Positions 45,395 through 56,706 of a DNA stretch of 64,000 nucleotides are shown in pieces. Position 1 is the first letter of the stretch. Each line of letters begins with the position of its first letter. The stretch is from positions 60,606-124,605 of the forward strand of contig CAJQHZ010000004.1 of the NCBI GenBank assembly GCA_905478295.1. The letters run 5' to 3'. The DNA comes from an uncultured Flavobacteriales bacterium. Its GTDB lineage: Bacteria; Bacteroidota; Bacteroidia; Flavobacteriales; Schleiferiaceae. The notes beneath the pieces are model-generated. The model saw only the letters and a program-made list of their open reading frames with translations. It was not told the DNA's origin and searched no databases. Position numbers and translations under genes: made by a program.

Positions 45395-45408
45395 GAAGAT
45401 AGCGACTC

Positions 45409-47839
<2,431 letters not shown>

Positions 47840-47862
47840 TAATTCAGGAAAACCTATCTATC

Positions 47863-49164
47863 ATGGAAAAAATTAAAGAACAGTTCAGAGACATCTTTCC
47901 GGACATCGTAGCTGATACCAAGGCTTTTCTAAAAGCCAATGGTGATAAGACCATCGGTGAGATAAAGGTAAGTCAGCTCTACGGTGGTATGCGCGGTATG
48001 CCCGCGCTCATTTGCGAGACCTCGAAATTGGATCCTGAAGAAGGTATTCGCTTCCGTGGCTACAGTATTCCTGAACTTCAAGAGAAACTTCCTAAGTATC
48101 CTGGTGGCGAACAGCCTTTGCCAGAAGGACTGTTTCATTTGATGTTAATGAATGAAGTTCCTACTGAGGCAGAAGCACGCCGCTTGAGTAACAACTGGGT
48201 GCGTCGTAATAACGTTCCGGTTCATGTGTTCAAAGCCATTGACGCACTCCCAACCCGTACTCATCCGATGACACAGTTTACTGTAGCTATTATGGCAATG
48301 CGCACGGAAAGTGAATTTGCAAAGGCATACAGTCGCGGCGTACATAAAAGCGAATACTGGGATGCGACTTACGAAGATTCAATGAATCTCATTGCTCGTT
48401 TACCACGTGTTGCTGCATACATCTACCGTCGTATGTACCATAACGATCAGCATATTGAACCAGATCCGAGCTTAGACTGGTCGGGTAACTTCGCACACAT
48501 GTTGGGCTTCGATAACGATGAGTTCAAAGAATTGATGCGTTTGTACATGACTATTCACGCCGATCACGAAGGTGGAAACGTGAGTGCACATACAGTACAT
48601 TTGGTAGGGTCTGCGTTAAGTGATGCGTATTTGAGTTTTGCTGCCGGTATGAATGGTCTAGCGGGTCCTTTACACGGTCTCGCGAATCAAGAGGTTATTC
48701 GTTGGATTAATAACATGCGTCAAGAATTGGGCGGTGGTTTGCCTACTAAAGAGCAGATTGCTAGTTATTGTAAAAAAACACTTGCGGATGGTAAAGTTAT
48801 TCCAGGTTTTGGACATGCGGTGTTACGTAAGACCGATCCTCGATATACAGCGCAACGTGAGTTTGCAAAGGCGAAAATGCCAAATTCAGAGTTGTTTAAA
48901 ATTGTAAGCATGATCTATGAGGTGGTGCCAGATATTTTAAGCGCTACTGGTAAAGTCAAGAATCCATGGCCGAATGTGGATGCACACAGTGGTCAATTGC
49001 TCACCCATTACGGCTTGGTAGAATATGAATTCTACACAGTATTGTTTGGTGTAGCACGTTCGCTAGGAACGTTATCAAATTTGATTTGGGACCGTGCAAT
49101 GGGAATGCCGATTGAACGTCCAGGATCGACCACAACGGACTTGCTAAAAGAAAAATTGAAGTAA
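47863..49164 (+). CDS. gltA: Citrate synthase, mitochondrial (eukaryotic) type
   Basis: Condenses acetyl-CoA and oxaloacetate to start the TCA cycle. 433 residues. The catalytic His, His and Asp are at 271 ([14 protein letters not shown]), 318 ([17 protein letters not shown]) and 373 (NVDAHSG), nearly the same numbers as 274, 320 and 375 in the pig mitochondrial enzyme, and the surrounding motifs are those of the eukaryotic branch rather than of the E. coli type II enzyme. The length also fits the mitochondrial form. It follows eno after 23 bases and ends in a strong terminator. The NADH-binding regulatory site of E. coli is not expected in this type. Confidence 0.94.
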   Translation: MEKIKEQFRDIFPDIVADTKAFLKANGDKTIGEIKVSQLYGGMRGMPALICETSKLDPEEGIRFRGYSIPELQEKLPKYPGGEQPLPEGLFHLMLMNEVPTEAEARRLSNNWVRRNNVPVHVFKAIDALPTRTHPMTQFTVAIMAMRTESEFAKAYSRGVHKSEYWDATYEDSMNLIARLPRVAAYIYRRMYHNDQHIEPDPSLDWSGNFAHMLGFDNDEFKELMRLYMTIHADHEGGNVSAHTVHLVGSALSDAYLSFAAGMNGLAGPLHGLANQEVIRWINNMRQELGGGLPTKEQIASYCKKTLADGKVIPGFGHAVLRKTDPRYTAQREFAKAKMPNSELFKIVSMIYEVVPDILSATGKVKNPWPNVDAHSGQLLTHYGLVEYEFYTVLFGVARSLGTLSNLIWDRAMGMPIERPGSTTTDLLKEKLK

Positions 49165-49183
49165 TTCCATTGAACGGAAAATT

Positions 49184-49220
49184 AAAGGCCTCGGGAAAAT
49201 TGTTTTCCCGAGGCCTTTTT
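49184..49220. terminator. Terminator after citrate synthase
   Basis: 16-bp perfect stem (AAAGGCCTCGGGAAAA at 49184-49199 with its complement at 49203-49218), loop of 3, T-rich end. The flanking A-tract and T-tract allow use in both directions. Confidence 0.92.
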
Positions 49221-49256
49221 GTTTGATTTACAGTGGTTTTATGTTTTAATAGTTTA

Positions 49257-49264
49257 TATATTTG
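49257..49264 (+). promoter_or_regulatory. -7 box of the rpsA promoter
   Basis: TATATTTG is an exact TAnnTTTG match, directly after the citrate synthase terminator. No clear TTTG lies 19 bases upstream (TGG at 49234-49236 is the nearest). The ATG of rpsA is 112 bases downstream, leaving a leader of about 105 bases. Confidence 0.6.
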
Positions 49265-49376
49265 CACCCCTTTTCGGACATGAAGCATACCACCGAAGAG
49301 GACTACTAATAACTACAACCACTCTTAGAGTTAATGGGAAGTGTGTGCAAAGCTCTGAGATACAAGTAAATCTCTC

Positions 49377-51425
49377 ATGTCAGAAGAGAATCAAGTACCT
49401 GCAGAAGAGGTACAACAAGAGACTCCAGCTCAGGAAGCTCCAAAAACAGAAGAAACCGTAGTAGAAACACCCGTTGCAGCCACAACTGAAGAAGTTGCTG
49501 AGGAAGTCGTTCCTGAAGCTCCTGTTGAAGCCGCAACTGAAGAAGTTACTGAGGAAGTAGTTTCTGAGGCTCCTGTTGCAGCCGCAACTGAAGAAGTTGC
49601 TGAGGAAGTCGTTCCTGAAGCTCCTGTTGCAGCCGCAACTGAAGAAGTTGCTGAGGAAGTCGTTCCTGAAGCTCCTGCATTTAGTTGGGCAGACGTAGAA
49701 GGCGGTGCAGATACAGATAGCGGCGAACGTCAAGCGTTGGTTGATCTGTATGCAGAAACTTTAGGTTCTTCGGTTGAGCATCAGGTCGTTGAAGGTAAGG
49801 TTACCGTAAAGACTGACCGCGAAGTAATTATCGACATCAACTCTAAGAGTGAAGGTGTAGTGAGCTTGAATGAGTTCCGTTACAACCCAGAATTAGCAGT
49901 TGGCGATACGGTAGAAGTATTGGTTGATCGTCAGGAAGACAAAAACGGTCAGTTGGTATTATCACACAGAAAAGCGCGTTCGATCAAAGCTTGGGACCGT
50001 GTTAACGAAGCGCATGATAACGATGAAATCGTTAAAGGTTACGTTAAGGCACGCACGAAAGGTGGTATGATCGTAGATATATTCGGTTTAGAGGCATTCT
50101 TGCCGGGATCGCAAATCGACGTTAAGCCAATCCGCGATTACGACCAATATGTTGATAAAACAATGGAATTCAAAGTGGTTAAAATCAACCACGAATTCAA
50201 AAATGTTGTTGTTTCTCATAAAGCACTTATCGAGGCAGATCTTGAAGAGCAGAAAAAAGAGATCATTGGTAAATTGGAGAAAGGACAAGTTCTTGAAGGT
50301 ACCGTTAAGAATATTACTTCGTACGGTGTATTCATCGACTTGGGCGGTGTAGATGGTCTGGTTCACATCACTGATTTGAGCTGGAGCCGTATCAACCACC
50401 CGTCTGAAGTTGTAGAATTGGATCAAAAAATTAACGTAGTAATCCTTGATTTCGATGAAGGTAAAACACGTATTCAATTAGGTCTCAAGCAACTTGAGAA
50501 GCACCCATGGGATGCCCTAGACGAAAACCTAAGCGTTGGTGACAAGGTGAAAGGTAAAGTAGTTGTTTTGGCAGATTATGGAGCATTCGTTGAAATTCTT
50601 CCTGGAGTTGAAGGTCTGATTCACGTTAGTGAAATGAGCTGGTCAGCACACTTACGTAGTGCTGGTGACTTCATGAAAGTTGGCGACGAAGTAGAGACGG
50701 AAGTTGTAACATTAGACCGTGAAGACCGTAAGATGAGTTTGGGTATCAAGCAATTAACTACAGATCCATGGACCGATATTACTACTAAATACCCGCAGGG
50801 CTCGAAGCACGAGGGTACAGTACGTAACTTCACGAACTTCGGTATATTCTTAGAGCTGGAAGAAGGAATTGATGGTTTGATCCACATTTCTGATTTGAGC
50901 TGGACGAAAAAAATCAAGCATCCTTCAGAGTTTACAACCATTGGCGCCAAGTTAGAGGTAGTAGTTCTTGATATCGATGCAGATAATCGTCGTTTGAGTT
51001 TAGGCCATAAACAAGTTGAGTCTAATCCGTGGGATGCATATACTGATGTATTCGCCGTAGGTAAGACTGTCACTGGTACCATGATTAATTCTGGTGATAA
51101 GGGTGGTGATGTTAAGTTTGATGCTTACGATGGCGTTGAAGCGTATTGTCCTGCACGTCATATCACGAAGGAAGATGGTGCGAAGCTTGAAAAAGGTGAA
51201 ACTGCTGAATTCAAAGTAATTGAATTCAATAAGGACAACCGCCGTATTGTTGTGTCTCACGTAGGCACATATAAGGAGGTTGAAATGAAGAAAGGCCGTA
51301 GTGGCGGAGGTGGTAACAAAGGCGGAAACGTTTCTGTACCTAACCAAAACGTAGAGCGTTCAACTATGGGCGATCTAGATGCTTTAGCAGCTTTGAAAGA
51401 GCAAATGGATAACGATAACAAGTAA
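49377..51425 (+). CDS. rpsA: 30S ribosomal protein S1 with acidic N-terminal repeat region
   Basis: Binds mRNA to the 30S subunit. 682 residues; E. coli S1 has 557. Residues 1-110 are a Glu/Ala/Val/Pro-rich acidic extension with four 17-residue repeats (PVAAATEEVAEEVVPEA, residues 32-99), then six S1 domains. Domain starts are visible near VEGKVTVKTDREVIIDI, VKGYVKARTKGGMIVDI, LEGTVKNITSYGVFIDL, VKGKVVVLADYGAFVEI, EGTVRNFTNFGIFLEL and VTGTMINSGDKGGDVKF. Domains 3 to 5 have the canonical GLVH/GLIHIS pattern. An ATG at 49377 gives MSEENQVPAEE. Since Bacteroidota lack strong Shine-Dalgarno sequences, S1 is likely important for initiation here (inference). Confidence 0.95.
   Translation: MSEENQVPAEEVQQETPAQEAPKTEETVVETPVAATTEEVAEEVVPEAPVEAATEEVTEEVVSEAPVAAATEEVAEEVVPEAPVAAATEEVAEEVVPEAPAFSWADVEGGADTDSGERQALVDLYAETLGSSVEHQVVEGKVTVKTDREVIIDINSKSEGVVSLNEFRYNPELAVGDTVEVLVDRQEDKNGQLVLSHRKARSIKAWDRVNEAHDNDEIVKGYVKARTKGGMIVDIFGLEAFLPGSQIDVKPIRDYDQYVDKTMEFKVVKINHEFKNVVVSHKALIEADLEEQKKEIIGKLEKGQVLEGTVKNITSYGVFIDLGGVDGLVHITDLSWSRINHPSEVVELDQKINVVILDFDEGKTRIQLGLKQLEKHPWDALDENLSVGDKVKGKVVVLADYGAFVEILPGVEGLIHVSEMSWSAHLRSAGDFMKVGDEVETEVVTLDREDRKMSLGIKQLTTDPWTDITTKYPQGSKHEGTVRNFTNFGIFLELEEGIDGLIHISDLSWTKKIKHPSEFTTIGAKLEVVVLDIDADNRRLSLGHKQVESNPWDAYTDVFAVGKTVTGTMINSGDKGGDVKFDAYDGVEAYCPARHITKEDGAKLEKGETAEFKVIEFNKDNRRIVVSHVGTYKEVEMKKGRSGGGGNKGGNVSVPNQNVERSTMGDLDALAALKEQMDNDNK
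49470..49673 (+). repeat. Four tandem 51-bp repeats inside rpsA
   Basis: Four in-frame copies of 51 bp (17 codons) encoding PVAAATEEVAEEVVPEA or close variants. Copies 3 and 4 are identical at the DNA level; copies 1 and 2 differ at a few positions. Confidence 0.93.
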
Positions 51426-51444
51426 ATCTTGTTAGAGTCTTATG

Positions 51445-51479
51445 AAGTCCTCGGGCCCTTGGGTTCGGGGACTTTTTTT
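51445..51479 (+). terminator. Terminator after rpsA
   Basis: 9-bp stem (AAGTCCTCG at 51445-51453 with CGGGGACTT at 51466-51474, one G-T pair), followed by seven T. It lies 20 bases after the stop codon. Confidence 0.85.
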
Positions 51480-51489
51480 ATGGGTGCTA

Positions 51490-51519
51490 TTGTGATGCGG
51501 CAGAAGAGCCCTAAATTCG
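51490..51519 (+). promoter_or_regulatory. Candidate promoter of the Nif3-like gene
   Basis: TTG at 51490-51492, a spacer of 19, then TAAATTCG at 51512-51519 (one mismatch to TAnnTTTG). The box ends 4 bases before the ATG at 51524, so the transcript would be leaderless or nearly so. Confidence 0.5.
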
Positions 51520-51523
51520 GAAT

Positions 51524-52615
51524 ATGAGAATAGGAGAAATAATAAACGCTTTAGAAGAGTGGGCGCCCCCGGTGCTTCAGGAGTCTTACGATAATAGTGG
51601 ACTCATTGTTGGAGCGCTGGACTGGGAAACCAGTGGCGTGTTAGTAACATTGGATTGTCTGGAATCGGTTGTGGATGAGGCCATAGAAAAAAAGGTCCAG
51701 TTCATTATTGCACACCACCCCATTGTTTTTAGTGGATTGAAACGCTTCAATGGACGCACTTATGTTGAACGCGTTATTATGAAAGCTATAAAACACAACA
51801 TCGCGATTTATGCGATTCACACAAATTTAGATAATGTACTGTGGGGTGTGAATGCCAAGATCATGTCTTTGTTGGGCGTTTCCAATCACAGCGTGCTCAG
51901 TCCTATGGCTGATACGCTTTATAAATTCCAGGTGTATGTACCGAGGGCAGCACGAAAAGAGGTCGCTGAAGCCGTATTTGCAGCTGGAGGAGGAAAGGTA
52001 AGTGCTTATCAAGAGTGTAGCTTTACGACAAACGGTAAAGGAACATTCAAGCCAACTCAGGGCACAAATCCGGTTGTTGGTGAAATAGGTATACGAGAAG
52101 AGGTTGATGAGGTAAAATTGGAATTTATTGTACCCAATTTCGCGATATCGGCCGTAGAGCATGCGGCACGTACTACCCATCCATACGAAGAGATGGCCTA
52201 TGAGTGGTTAAACATCGCGAATAAGGCAACCGACTATGGTGCTGGAGCGTATGGGGAATTGCCGGAAGCAATGCCGTTTGATGCCTTTTTAGAACATGTA
52301 AAAACAACGTTTGGGACGACCATTCGATATACAAAACCTATTGCAGATAAAGTCCGTACGGTCGCTGTTTGCGGGGGTTCCGGCAGCTTTTTGCTTGGTA
52401 CGGCAAAGGCCGTAAAGGCGGATGTGTTTATCACCGCTGATTACAAATACCATCAATTCTTTGATGCAGATGCTGCGATAACAATATTGGATGTTGGACA
52501 TTTTGAAAGTGAGCAGTTTACAATCGGTCTAATTGCTGAGTTCATTGAGAAAAAATTCCCTAAATTTGCCGTCCTCACAACAGAGGTAAACACAAATCCT
52601 ATTCAGTACTATTAG
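51524..52615 (+). CDS. Nif3-like dinuclear metal center protein
   Basis: A 363-residue protein of the Nif3/YbgI family, with the long internal insertion (about residues 125-235) seen in YqfO-type members. The metal-site motif IIAHHPIVFSG (His64 and His65) and the C-terminal DVGHFESEQF are intact. Its activity is unclear; it has been annotated as GTP cyclohydrolase I type 2, which is not well supported. It is one base away from the coiled-coil protein downstream, a pair I know from other Bacteroidota, so the two may act together. Confidence 0.93.
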   Translation: MRIGEIINALEEWAPPVLQESYDNSGLIVGALDWETSGVLVTLDCLESVVDEAIEKKVQFIIAHHPIVFSGLKRFNGRTYVERVIMKAIKHNIAIYAIHTNLDNVLWGVNAKIMSLLGVSNHSVLSPMADTLYKFQVYVPRAARKEVAEAVFAAGGGKVSAYQECSFTTNGKGTFKPTQGTNPVVGEIGIREEVDEVKLEFIVPNFAISAVEHAARTTHPYEEMAYEWLNIANKATDYGAGAYGELPEAMPFDAFLEHVKTTFGTTIRYTKPIADKVRTVAVCGGSGSFLLGTAKAVKADVFITADYKYHQFFDADAAITILDVGHFESEQFTIGLIAEFIEKKFPKFAVLTTEVNTNPIQYY

Positions 52616-52616
52616 T

Positions 52617-53405
52617 ATGGCTAAGAAGGCAAAAGAGATCAGCGTAGAAGACAAGCTAAGAGCACTTTACGATCTACAGATTATTGATCGTCGTATCGAC
52701 GAGATTCGTGCGATGCGCGGTGAACTCCCATTGGAGGTAGAAGATTTGGAAAGTGAAGTAGCTGGTTTAGAGACTCGTATGGAGAAAGTAAACAACGAGG
52801 TTGCAGATCTAGAACAAGATATCAAGGACAAATTACTCTTAATCAAAGAGAGCGAGGAGAAAATGGCGAAATATGCCAAGGATCAGGAGCAAGTTCGCAA
52901 CAATCGCGAGTTTGAAGCCATCGCTAAAGAGATTGAGTACCAAGAGTTGGAAATCCAATTAGCAGAAAAGCGTATTAAGGAATTCAATGCCCGTATCGAT
53001 TCAAAGAAAGAGGTAAATGCGGAGGCGGGAGAGCGTTTTGCAGAGCGCAAGCAGCACCTTGATCACAAGGTAGCGGAATTGGACAGTATTATGTCTGAGA
53101 CGCAGAAAGAGGAGGAAATGCTTTTGGCTAAGTCTGAAGAGACTAAAGGTACTATTGAGTCTCGTTTGGCAGAAGCATACGATCGTATTCGTACCGCAAC
53201 TAAAAATAAGTTGGCTGTCGTTTCTGTGGAACGTGGTGCATCTGCAGGTTCATTCTTCGTGATTCCACCGCAGCGCCAAATGGAATTAGCACAGCGCAAG
53301 AAAATCATGATTGATGAGCACAGTGGTCGTATTCTAGTTGATCCTTTATTAGCTCAAGAGGAAGAAGAGAAAATGCAACGGATGATTGCGGGTTGGTTGA
53401 AATAA
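52617..53405 (+). CDS. Coiled-coil protein of the C4-type zinc ribbon family, cysteines lost
   Basis: 262 residues. Residues 10-190 form a long charged coiled coil (LRALYDLQIIDRRIDEIR and on), and the end has the C4 zinc-ribbon region of the COG1579 family. Where the family has Cys pairs (for example CGGCF and CEHCGRIL), this protein has GASAGSFF and DEHSGRIL. There is no cysteine in the whole protein, so it cannot bind zinc by this ribbon. Function unknown. It is co-transcribed with the Nif3-like gene (1-base gap) and ends in a perfect 12-bp terminator. Confidence 0.85.
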   Translation: MAKKAKEISVEDKLRALYDLQIIDRRIDEIRAMRGELPLEVEDLESEVAGLETRMEKVNNEVADLEQDIKDKLLLIKESEEKMAKYAKDQEQVRNNREFEAIAKEIEYQELEIQLAEKRIKEFNARIDSKKEVNAEAGERFAERKQHLDHKVAELDSIMSETQKEEEMLLAKSEETKGTIESRLAEAYDRIRTATKNKLAVVSVERGASAGSFFVIPPQRQMELAQRKKIMIDEHSGRILVDPLLAQEEEEKMQRMIAGWLK

Positions 53406-53430
53406 CCGGAACCTACACTATAGATACTGA

Positions 53431-53463
53431 AAACCCGCGGCCATAGGCCGCGGGTTTTTTTAT
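53431..53463 (+). terminator. Terminator after the coiled-coil protein
   Basis: Perfect 12-bp stem AAACCCGCGGCC (53431-53442) and GGCCGCGGGTTT (53446-53457), loop ATA, then T run. The opposing methyltransferase gene ends 63 bases away and could use the same hairpin in reverse, although the A-tract on that side is short. Confidence 0.92.
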
Positions 53464-53525
53464 GCTGGGTGCTGGGATCGTGGGCTCGCTTACGCTCGCC
53501 CATGAATCAAAGATGTTTCTAAATT

Positions 53526-54296
53526 TTACTTCGTACAGACGTACAACATTTCGCGCTTAGGGAGCGCATATTTTGAGAACCATTCCGCCGGCAATTCTTT
53601 ACCTGCGTCAAAGGTCGTTACTTTGAAACCTGCCGTAGTTAAGCGCTCAGGGTAATCTTGACCGTACAAACGAACATGATCGTACTGACGGAAACGACGC
53701 TCGCGTTCCGCAGGATCTTTAATGCTAGGGTCTTCATCCGTTTTAGCGTAATCTGGGTCCAAAGGAACTTGCATGATGGCTAAACCGCCGGGCTTTAAAA
53801 TACGGCGCAGTTCACGCATAGCTTGTTGGTCGTCATCCACATGTTCTAAAACGTGATTACAGAAAATGGTATCATACGTGTTGTCTTCTAACGGGATGTT
53901 CTGTACATCAAAGCGAAGATCTGCTAATGGCGAAAAGAGGTCAGCTGTGGTATAGTCCAAATGCTTCATTTTCTTAAAGCGACCATAGAAACACTGTTCT
54001 GGTGCAATATGCAGAAGGTTTTGCGGTTCAGTTAAAAAGTTGGTGTAGTCTTTAAGGTAGAGCCATAAGAGACGATGACGCTCCAATGAATTGGTCCCCG
54101 GACACAAGGCATTTTCACGCTGGTTAGGGCCGTAGCCATAAGGGAAGAATCTATTATATCCTCGTCCGTCTATGGGGTCGATAAATTTAGAGCCTTTGAA
54201 AAGTACGGGTGCAACCCACTGAACCAAATAGCTTAATCGAATAAGAAGGGGGCGTGGCACTTTGGCCAATGCCCATTTCATAATGCTAGAAATCAT
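53526..54296 (-). CDS. Class I SAM-dependent methyltransferase
   Basis: 256 residues with the SAM-binding fold of the Methyltransf_11 type. Visible: LLHIAPEQCFYGRF (motif I region with an unusual Glu in place of the Gly-rich loop), TIFCNHVLEHVDDDQQAMRE (motif II, like other Met transferases) and RILKPGGLAIMQVPLD (motif III). The substrate is unknown. It begins with an ATG that overlaps the stop of map by 4 bases (ATGA), so it is translated together with map. Confidence 0.83.
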   Translation of the reverse strand: MISSIMKWALAKVPRPLLIRLSYLVQWVAPVLFKGSKFIDPIDGRGYNRFFPYGYGPNQRENALCPGTNSLERHRLLWLYLKDYTNFLTEPQNLLHIAPEQCFYGRFKKMKHLDYTTADLFSPLADLRFDVQNIPLEDNTYDTIFCNHVLEHVDDDQQAMRELRRILKPGGLAIMQVPLDPDYAKTDEDPSIKDPAERERRFRQYDHVRLYGQDYPERLTTAGFKVTTFDAGKELPAEWFSKYALPKREMLYVCTK

Positions 54297-55090
54297 AATT
54301 TCTCGTATTCCGCAGGTTCCATACCCAACGCGTCATAAATGTATTGGAAGGTACTTAGAATTTCAGGCTCACCGTTAACGACTGCTACATCGTGTTCAAA
54401 GTGTGCGCTGTATTTTCCATCCGCCGTAAGGATGGTCCATCCATCTTCCAGCTGTTTGATGCGCTGTGTGCCTAGGTTGATCATGGGCTCGATAGCAATG
54501 ACCAATCCTTCCTGAATTTTCTTACCTCTGCCGCGCTTACCGTAGTTCGGTACTTGCGGTTCTTCGTGCATTTTTTTTCCTAAACCGTGTCCTACGAGTT
54601 CACGAACAACGCCATATCCTCTACTTTCAGTGTATTCTTGAATAGCAGCACCTATATCCCCAATACGATTACCTGCGCGTACTTCTCGAATACCGGCATA
54701 TAGTGATGCTTTGGTATCCTCTAATAATTTAGCCGTTACTTCATCAACTTCACCGATGGGAAAAGTATACGCGTGGTCACCATAATAGCCGTTCATGAAT
54801 ACCCCGCAATCTACACTCATGATATCGCCTTCTTGAAGCGATGATTTACCAGGGATGCCGTGCACAATATGCGCGTTTGGAGACATGCACAGGCTGTTTG
54901 GAAAACCATACATTCCTAGAAATCCAGGTTCGCCGCCGTGGTCTCGGATGAACTCCTCAGCTTTTTTATCCAATTCTAACGGTATAGCACCAGGCACTAC
55001 TAGCGGTGCAAGCATCCCTAAGGTCTTGCTTACCAATTGTGCGCTTTCACGCATCAATTCTATTTGCTCAGCGCTTTTATATTTTATCAT
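54293..55090 (-). CDS. map: Methionine aminopeptidase, type I
   Basis: Removes the N-terminal Met from new proteins. 265 residues. The metal ligands are seen in VDCGVFMNGYYGDHAYTF (two Asp), GHGLGKKMHEEPQ (His), AIEPM (Glu) and HFEHDVAVV (Glu/His). It overlaps gpmI by 4 bases (ATGA) and the methyltransferase by 4. In other bacteria map lies in the spc operon; here it is with gpmI. Confidence 0.97.
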   Translation of the reverse strand: MIKYKSAEQIELMRESAQLVSKTLGMLAPLVVPGAIPLELDKKAEEFIRDHGGEPGFLGMYGFPNSLCMSPNAHIVHGIPGKSSLQEGDIMSVDCGVFMNGYYGDHAYTFPIGEVDEVTAKLLEDTKASLYAGIREVRAGNRIGDIGAAIQEYTESRGYGVVRELVGHGLGKKMHEEPQVPNYGKRGRGKKIQEGLVIAIEPMINLGTQRIKQLEDGWTILTADGKYSAHFEHDVAVVNGEPEILSTFQYIYDALGMEPAEYEKL

Positions 55091-56619
55091 TTATTCGCTT
55101 TCAATAAATTTTCTCCCGTCATTTCTTCCGGTTGCACAACGCCCATCAGTGCCAATATGGTTGGTGCGATATCGCCTAATTTTCCTTCCTTCAATGCTAA
55201 GTTTTGCGACGAAGAGCCAACCAGGAAACAGGGTACTACAGTGGTGGTGTGCGCTGTATTGGGGCTTCCATCTTCGTTTAGCATACAATCTGCGTTACCG
55301 TGGTCGGCGAGAATGATAAACTGATACTCTTTTTCTAATCCTGCTTCCACTACCGATTGTAAGCAATGGTCTACTGTCTCACAAGCCTTAACTGCTGCAT
55401 CCATAACCCCTGTATGCCCTACCATATCGGGGTTGGCAAAATTCAAGCAAATGAAATCGGTTGTTCCTTCTTTTAGCTTCGGTACGATTGCATCTCTAAT
55501 ATCTCCTGCACTCATTTCAGGTTGTAGGTCATAAGTGGCTACCTTCGGTGATGGGCATAACAAACGTTCCTCGCCTTTAAAAGGTTCTTCGCGGCCGCCT
55601 GAAAAGAAGAAAGTTACGTGCGGATACTTTTCCGTTTCAGCAATTCTAATTTGTGTCTTGCCGGTTGTTTCCAAAACTTCGCCCAAAGTATTCGATAGAT
55701 TATCCTTTCGAAAAACTACCTCAACGCCCTTAAAAGTATCGTCATAGCTAGTCATGGTGACATAGTGTAAATTCAATGCACTCATGTTGTGCTTTGGGAA
55801 ATCTCGCTGCGTCAATACTTCAGTGATCTCGCGACCACGATCGGTACGGAAATTAAAGACTAGCACAACATCATTCTCTTTTATACACGCCAATGGATTT
55901 CCCTCGTCGTTCGCGACGAAAATCGGTTCCATGAATTCATCTGTTGTTCCTGCCGCATACTGCGCTTTTACTGCGCCAATGACATCCTGAGTAGCTGTTC
56001 CTTTACCATTGACTAGTAGGTGGTAAGCGCGTGCAACGCGCTCCCAGCGCTTGTCTCGATCCATGGCGTAGTAGCGCCCTATAACACTGGCTATACGACC
56101 GGTCGTGGTATCCATGTGATCTATCAAATCCTGTAGGTAATCTGCACCGCCTTGAGGATCGGTATCTCGTCCATCAGTAAATGCGTGAACAAAGACGTTT
56201 TCAAATGCTTCAGCATACAGCCAGCTGCACAGCGCTTTTGCATGATTGATATGTGCGTGAACCCCGCCATCACTCAATAGACCCGTAATATGTATGTTTC
56301 CACCTGTGGCTTTGGCATGTGCTAAAGCATTATGAAGTGTAGGGTCGTTAGCGAAATCGCCGTTCTTCGCTGCAAGATTAATTTTCACTAAATCTTGGTA
56401 GACAACACGGCCAGCTCCTAGATTCATATGGCCAACTTCTGAATTGCCCATCTGCCCATCTGGAAGACCGACATCTAACCCTGAGGTTTTGATCCAAGTT
56501 TGTGGGTAGTTCTGGTAGAGACTATCGACAAAGGGTGTATTTGCCTTGTCTATGGCGCTTACTTCAGGATTATCGGCGCGTCCCCAACCGTCGAGAACTA
56601 TCAATGCTGTTTTTTTCAT
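55087..56619 (-). CDS. gpmI: 2,3-bisphosphoglycerate-independent phosphoglycerate mutase
   Basis: Interconverts 3- and 2-phosphoglycerate using Mn2+, one step before enolase (also in this window). 510 residues, standard length. The N-terminal VLDGWGRADNPEVSA binds metal, the phosphorylated Ser60 is in QMGNSEVGHMN, and ADHGNADCMLNEDG and HTTTVVPCFLVG supply further ligands. It is the first gene of the gpmI-map-methyltransferase operon and starts 17 bases after a perfect -7 box. Confidence 0.98.
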   Translation of the reverse strand: MKKTALIVLDGWGRADNPEVSAIDKANTPFVDSLYQNYPQTWIKTSGLDVGLPDGQMGNSEVGHMNLGAGRVVYQDLVKINLAAKNGDFANDPTLHNALAHAKATGGNIHITGLLSDGGVHAHINHAKALCSWLYAEAFENVFVHAFTDGRDTDPQGGADYLQDLIDHMDTTTGRIASVIGRYYAMDRDKRWERVARAYHLLVNGKGTATQDVIGAVKAQYAAGTTDEFMEPIFVANDEGNPLACIKENDVVLVFNFRTDRGREITEVLTQRDFPKHNMSALNLHYVTMTSYDDTFKGVEVVFRKDNLSNTLGEVLETTGKTQIRIAETEKYPHVTFFFSGGREEPFKGEERLLCPSPKVATYDLQPEMSAGDIRDAIVPKLKEGTTDFICLNFANPDMVGHTGVMDAAVKACETVDHCLQSVVEAGLEKEYQFIILADHGNADCMLNEDGSPNTAHTTTVVPCFLVGSSSQNLALKEGKLGDIAPTILALMGVVQPEEMTGENLLKANK

Positions 56620-56636
56620 AGTGTCTGATGGAGCGA

Positions 56637-56644
56637 CAAATTTA
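56637..56644 (-). promoter_or_regulatory. -7 box of the gpmI operon
   Basis: Minus strand TAAATTTG matches TAnnTTTG exactly. The ATG of gpmI is 17 bases downstream. The region upstream is occupied by the terminator of the preceding gene, and the only TTTG is 13 bases away, so the -33 element is not clear. Confidence 0.5.
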
Positions 56645-56661
56645 AGGATTATTAGGCCAAA

Positions 56662-56689
56662 AAAAACCCGCCATTAGAGGCGGGTTTTT
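56662..56689 (-). terminator. Terminator after the SPOR-domain gene
   Basis: 11-bp stem AAAAACCCGCC (56662-56672) with GGCGGGTTTTT (56679-56689), loop ATTAGA. The T run on the minus strand points to termination of the leftward gene ending at 56707; it might also act on the other strand. Confidence 0.9.
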
Positions 56690-56706
56690 ATGAACTTTAT
56701 TGCCGT

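Noticed and set aside
49380..49733. A 117-codon open frame opposite the S1 repeat region, itself full of repeats
   Set aside because: It is the reverse reading of the 51-bp repeats in rpsA and has no start context or family. The codon pattern and the S1 family fit only the plus strand.
53461..53520. A second hairpin (GGGCTCGC...GCTCGCCC) after the coiled-coil protein's terminator
   Set aside because: Only 4-bp outer and 2-bp inner pairs with mismatches between, so it is too weak to call.
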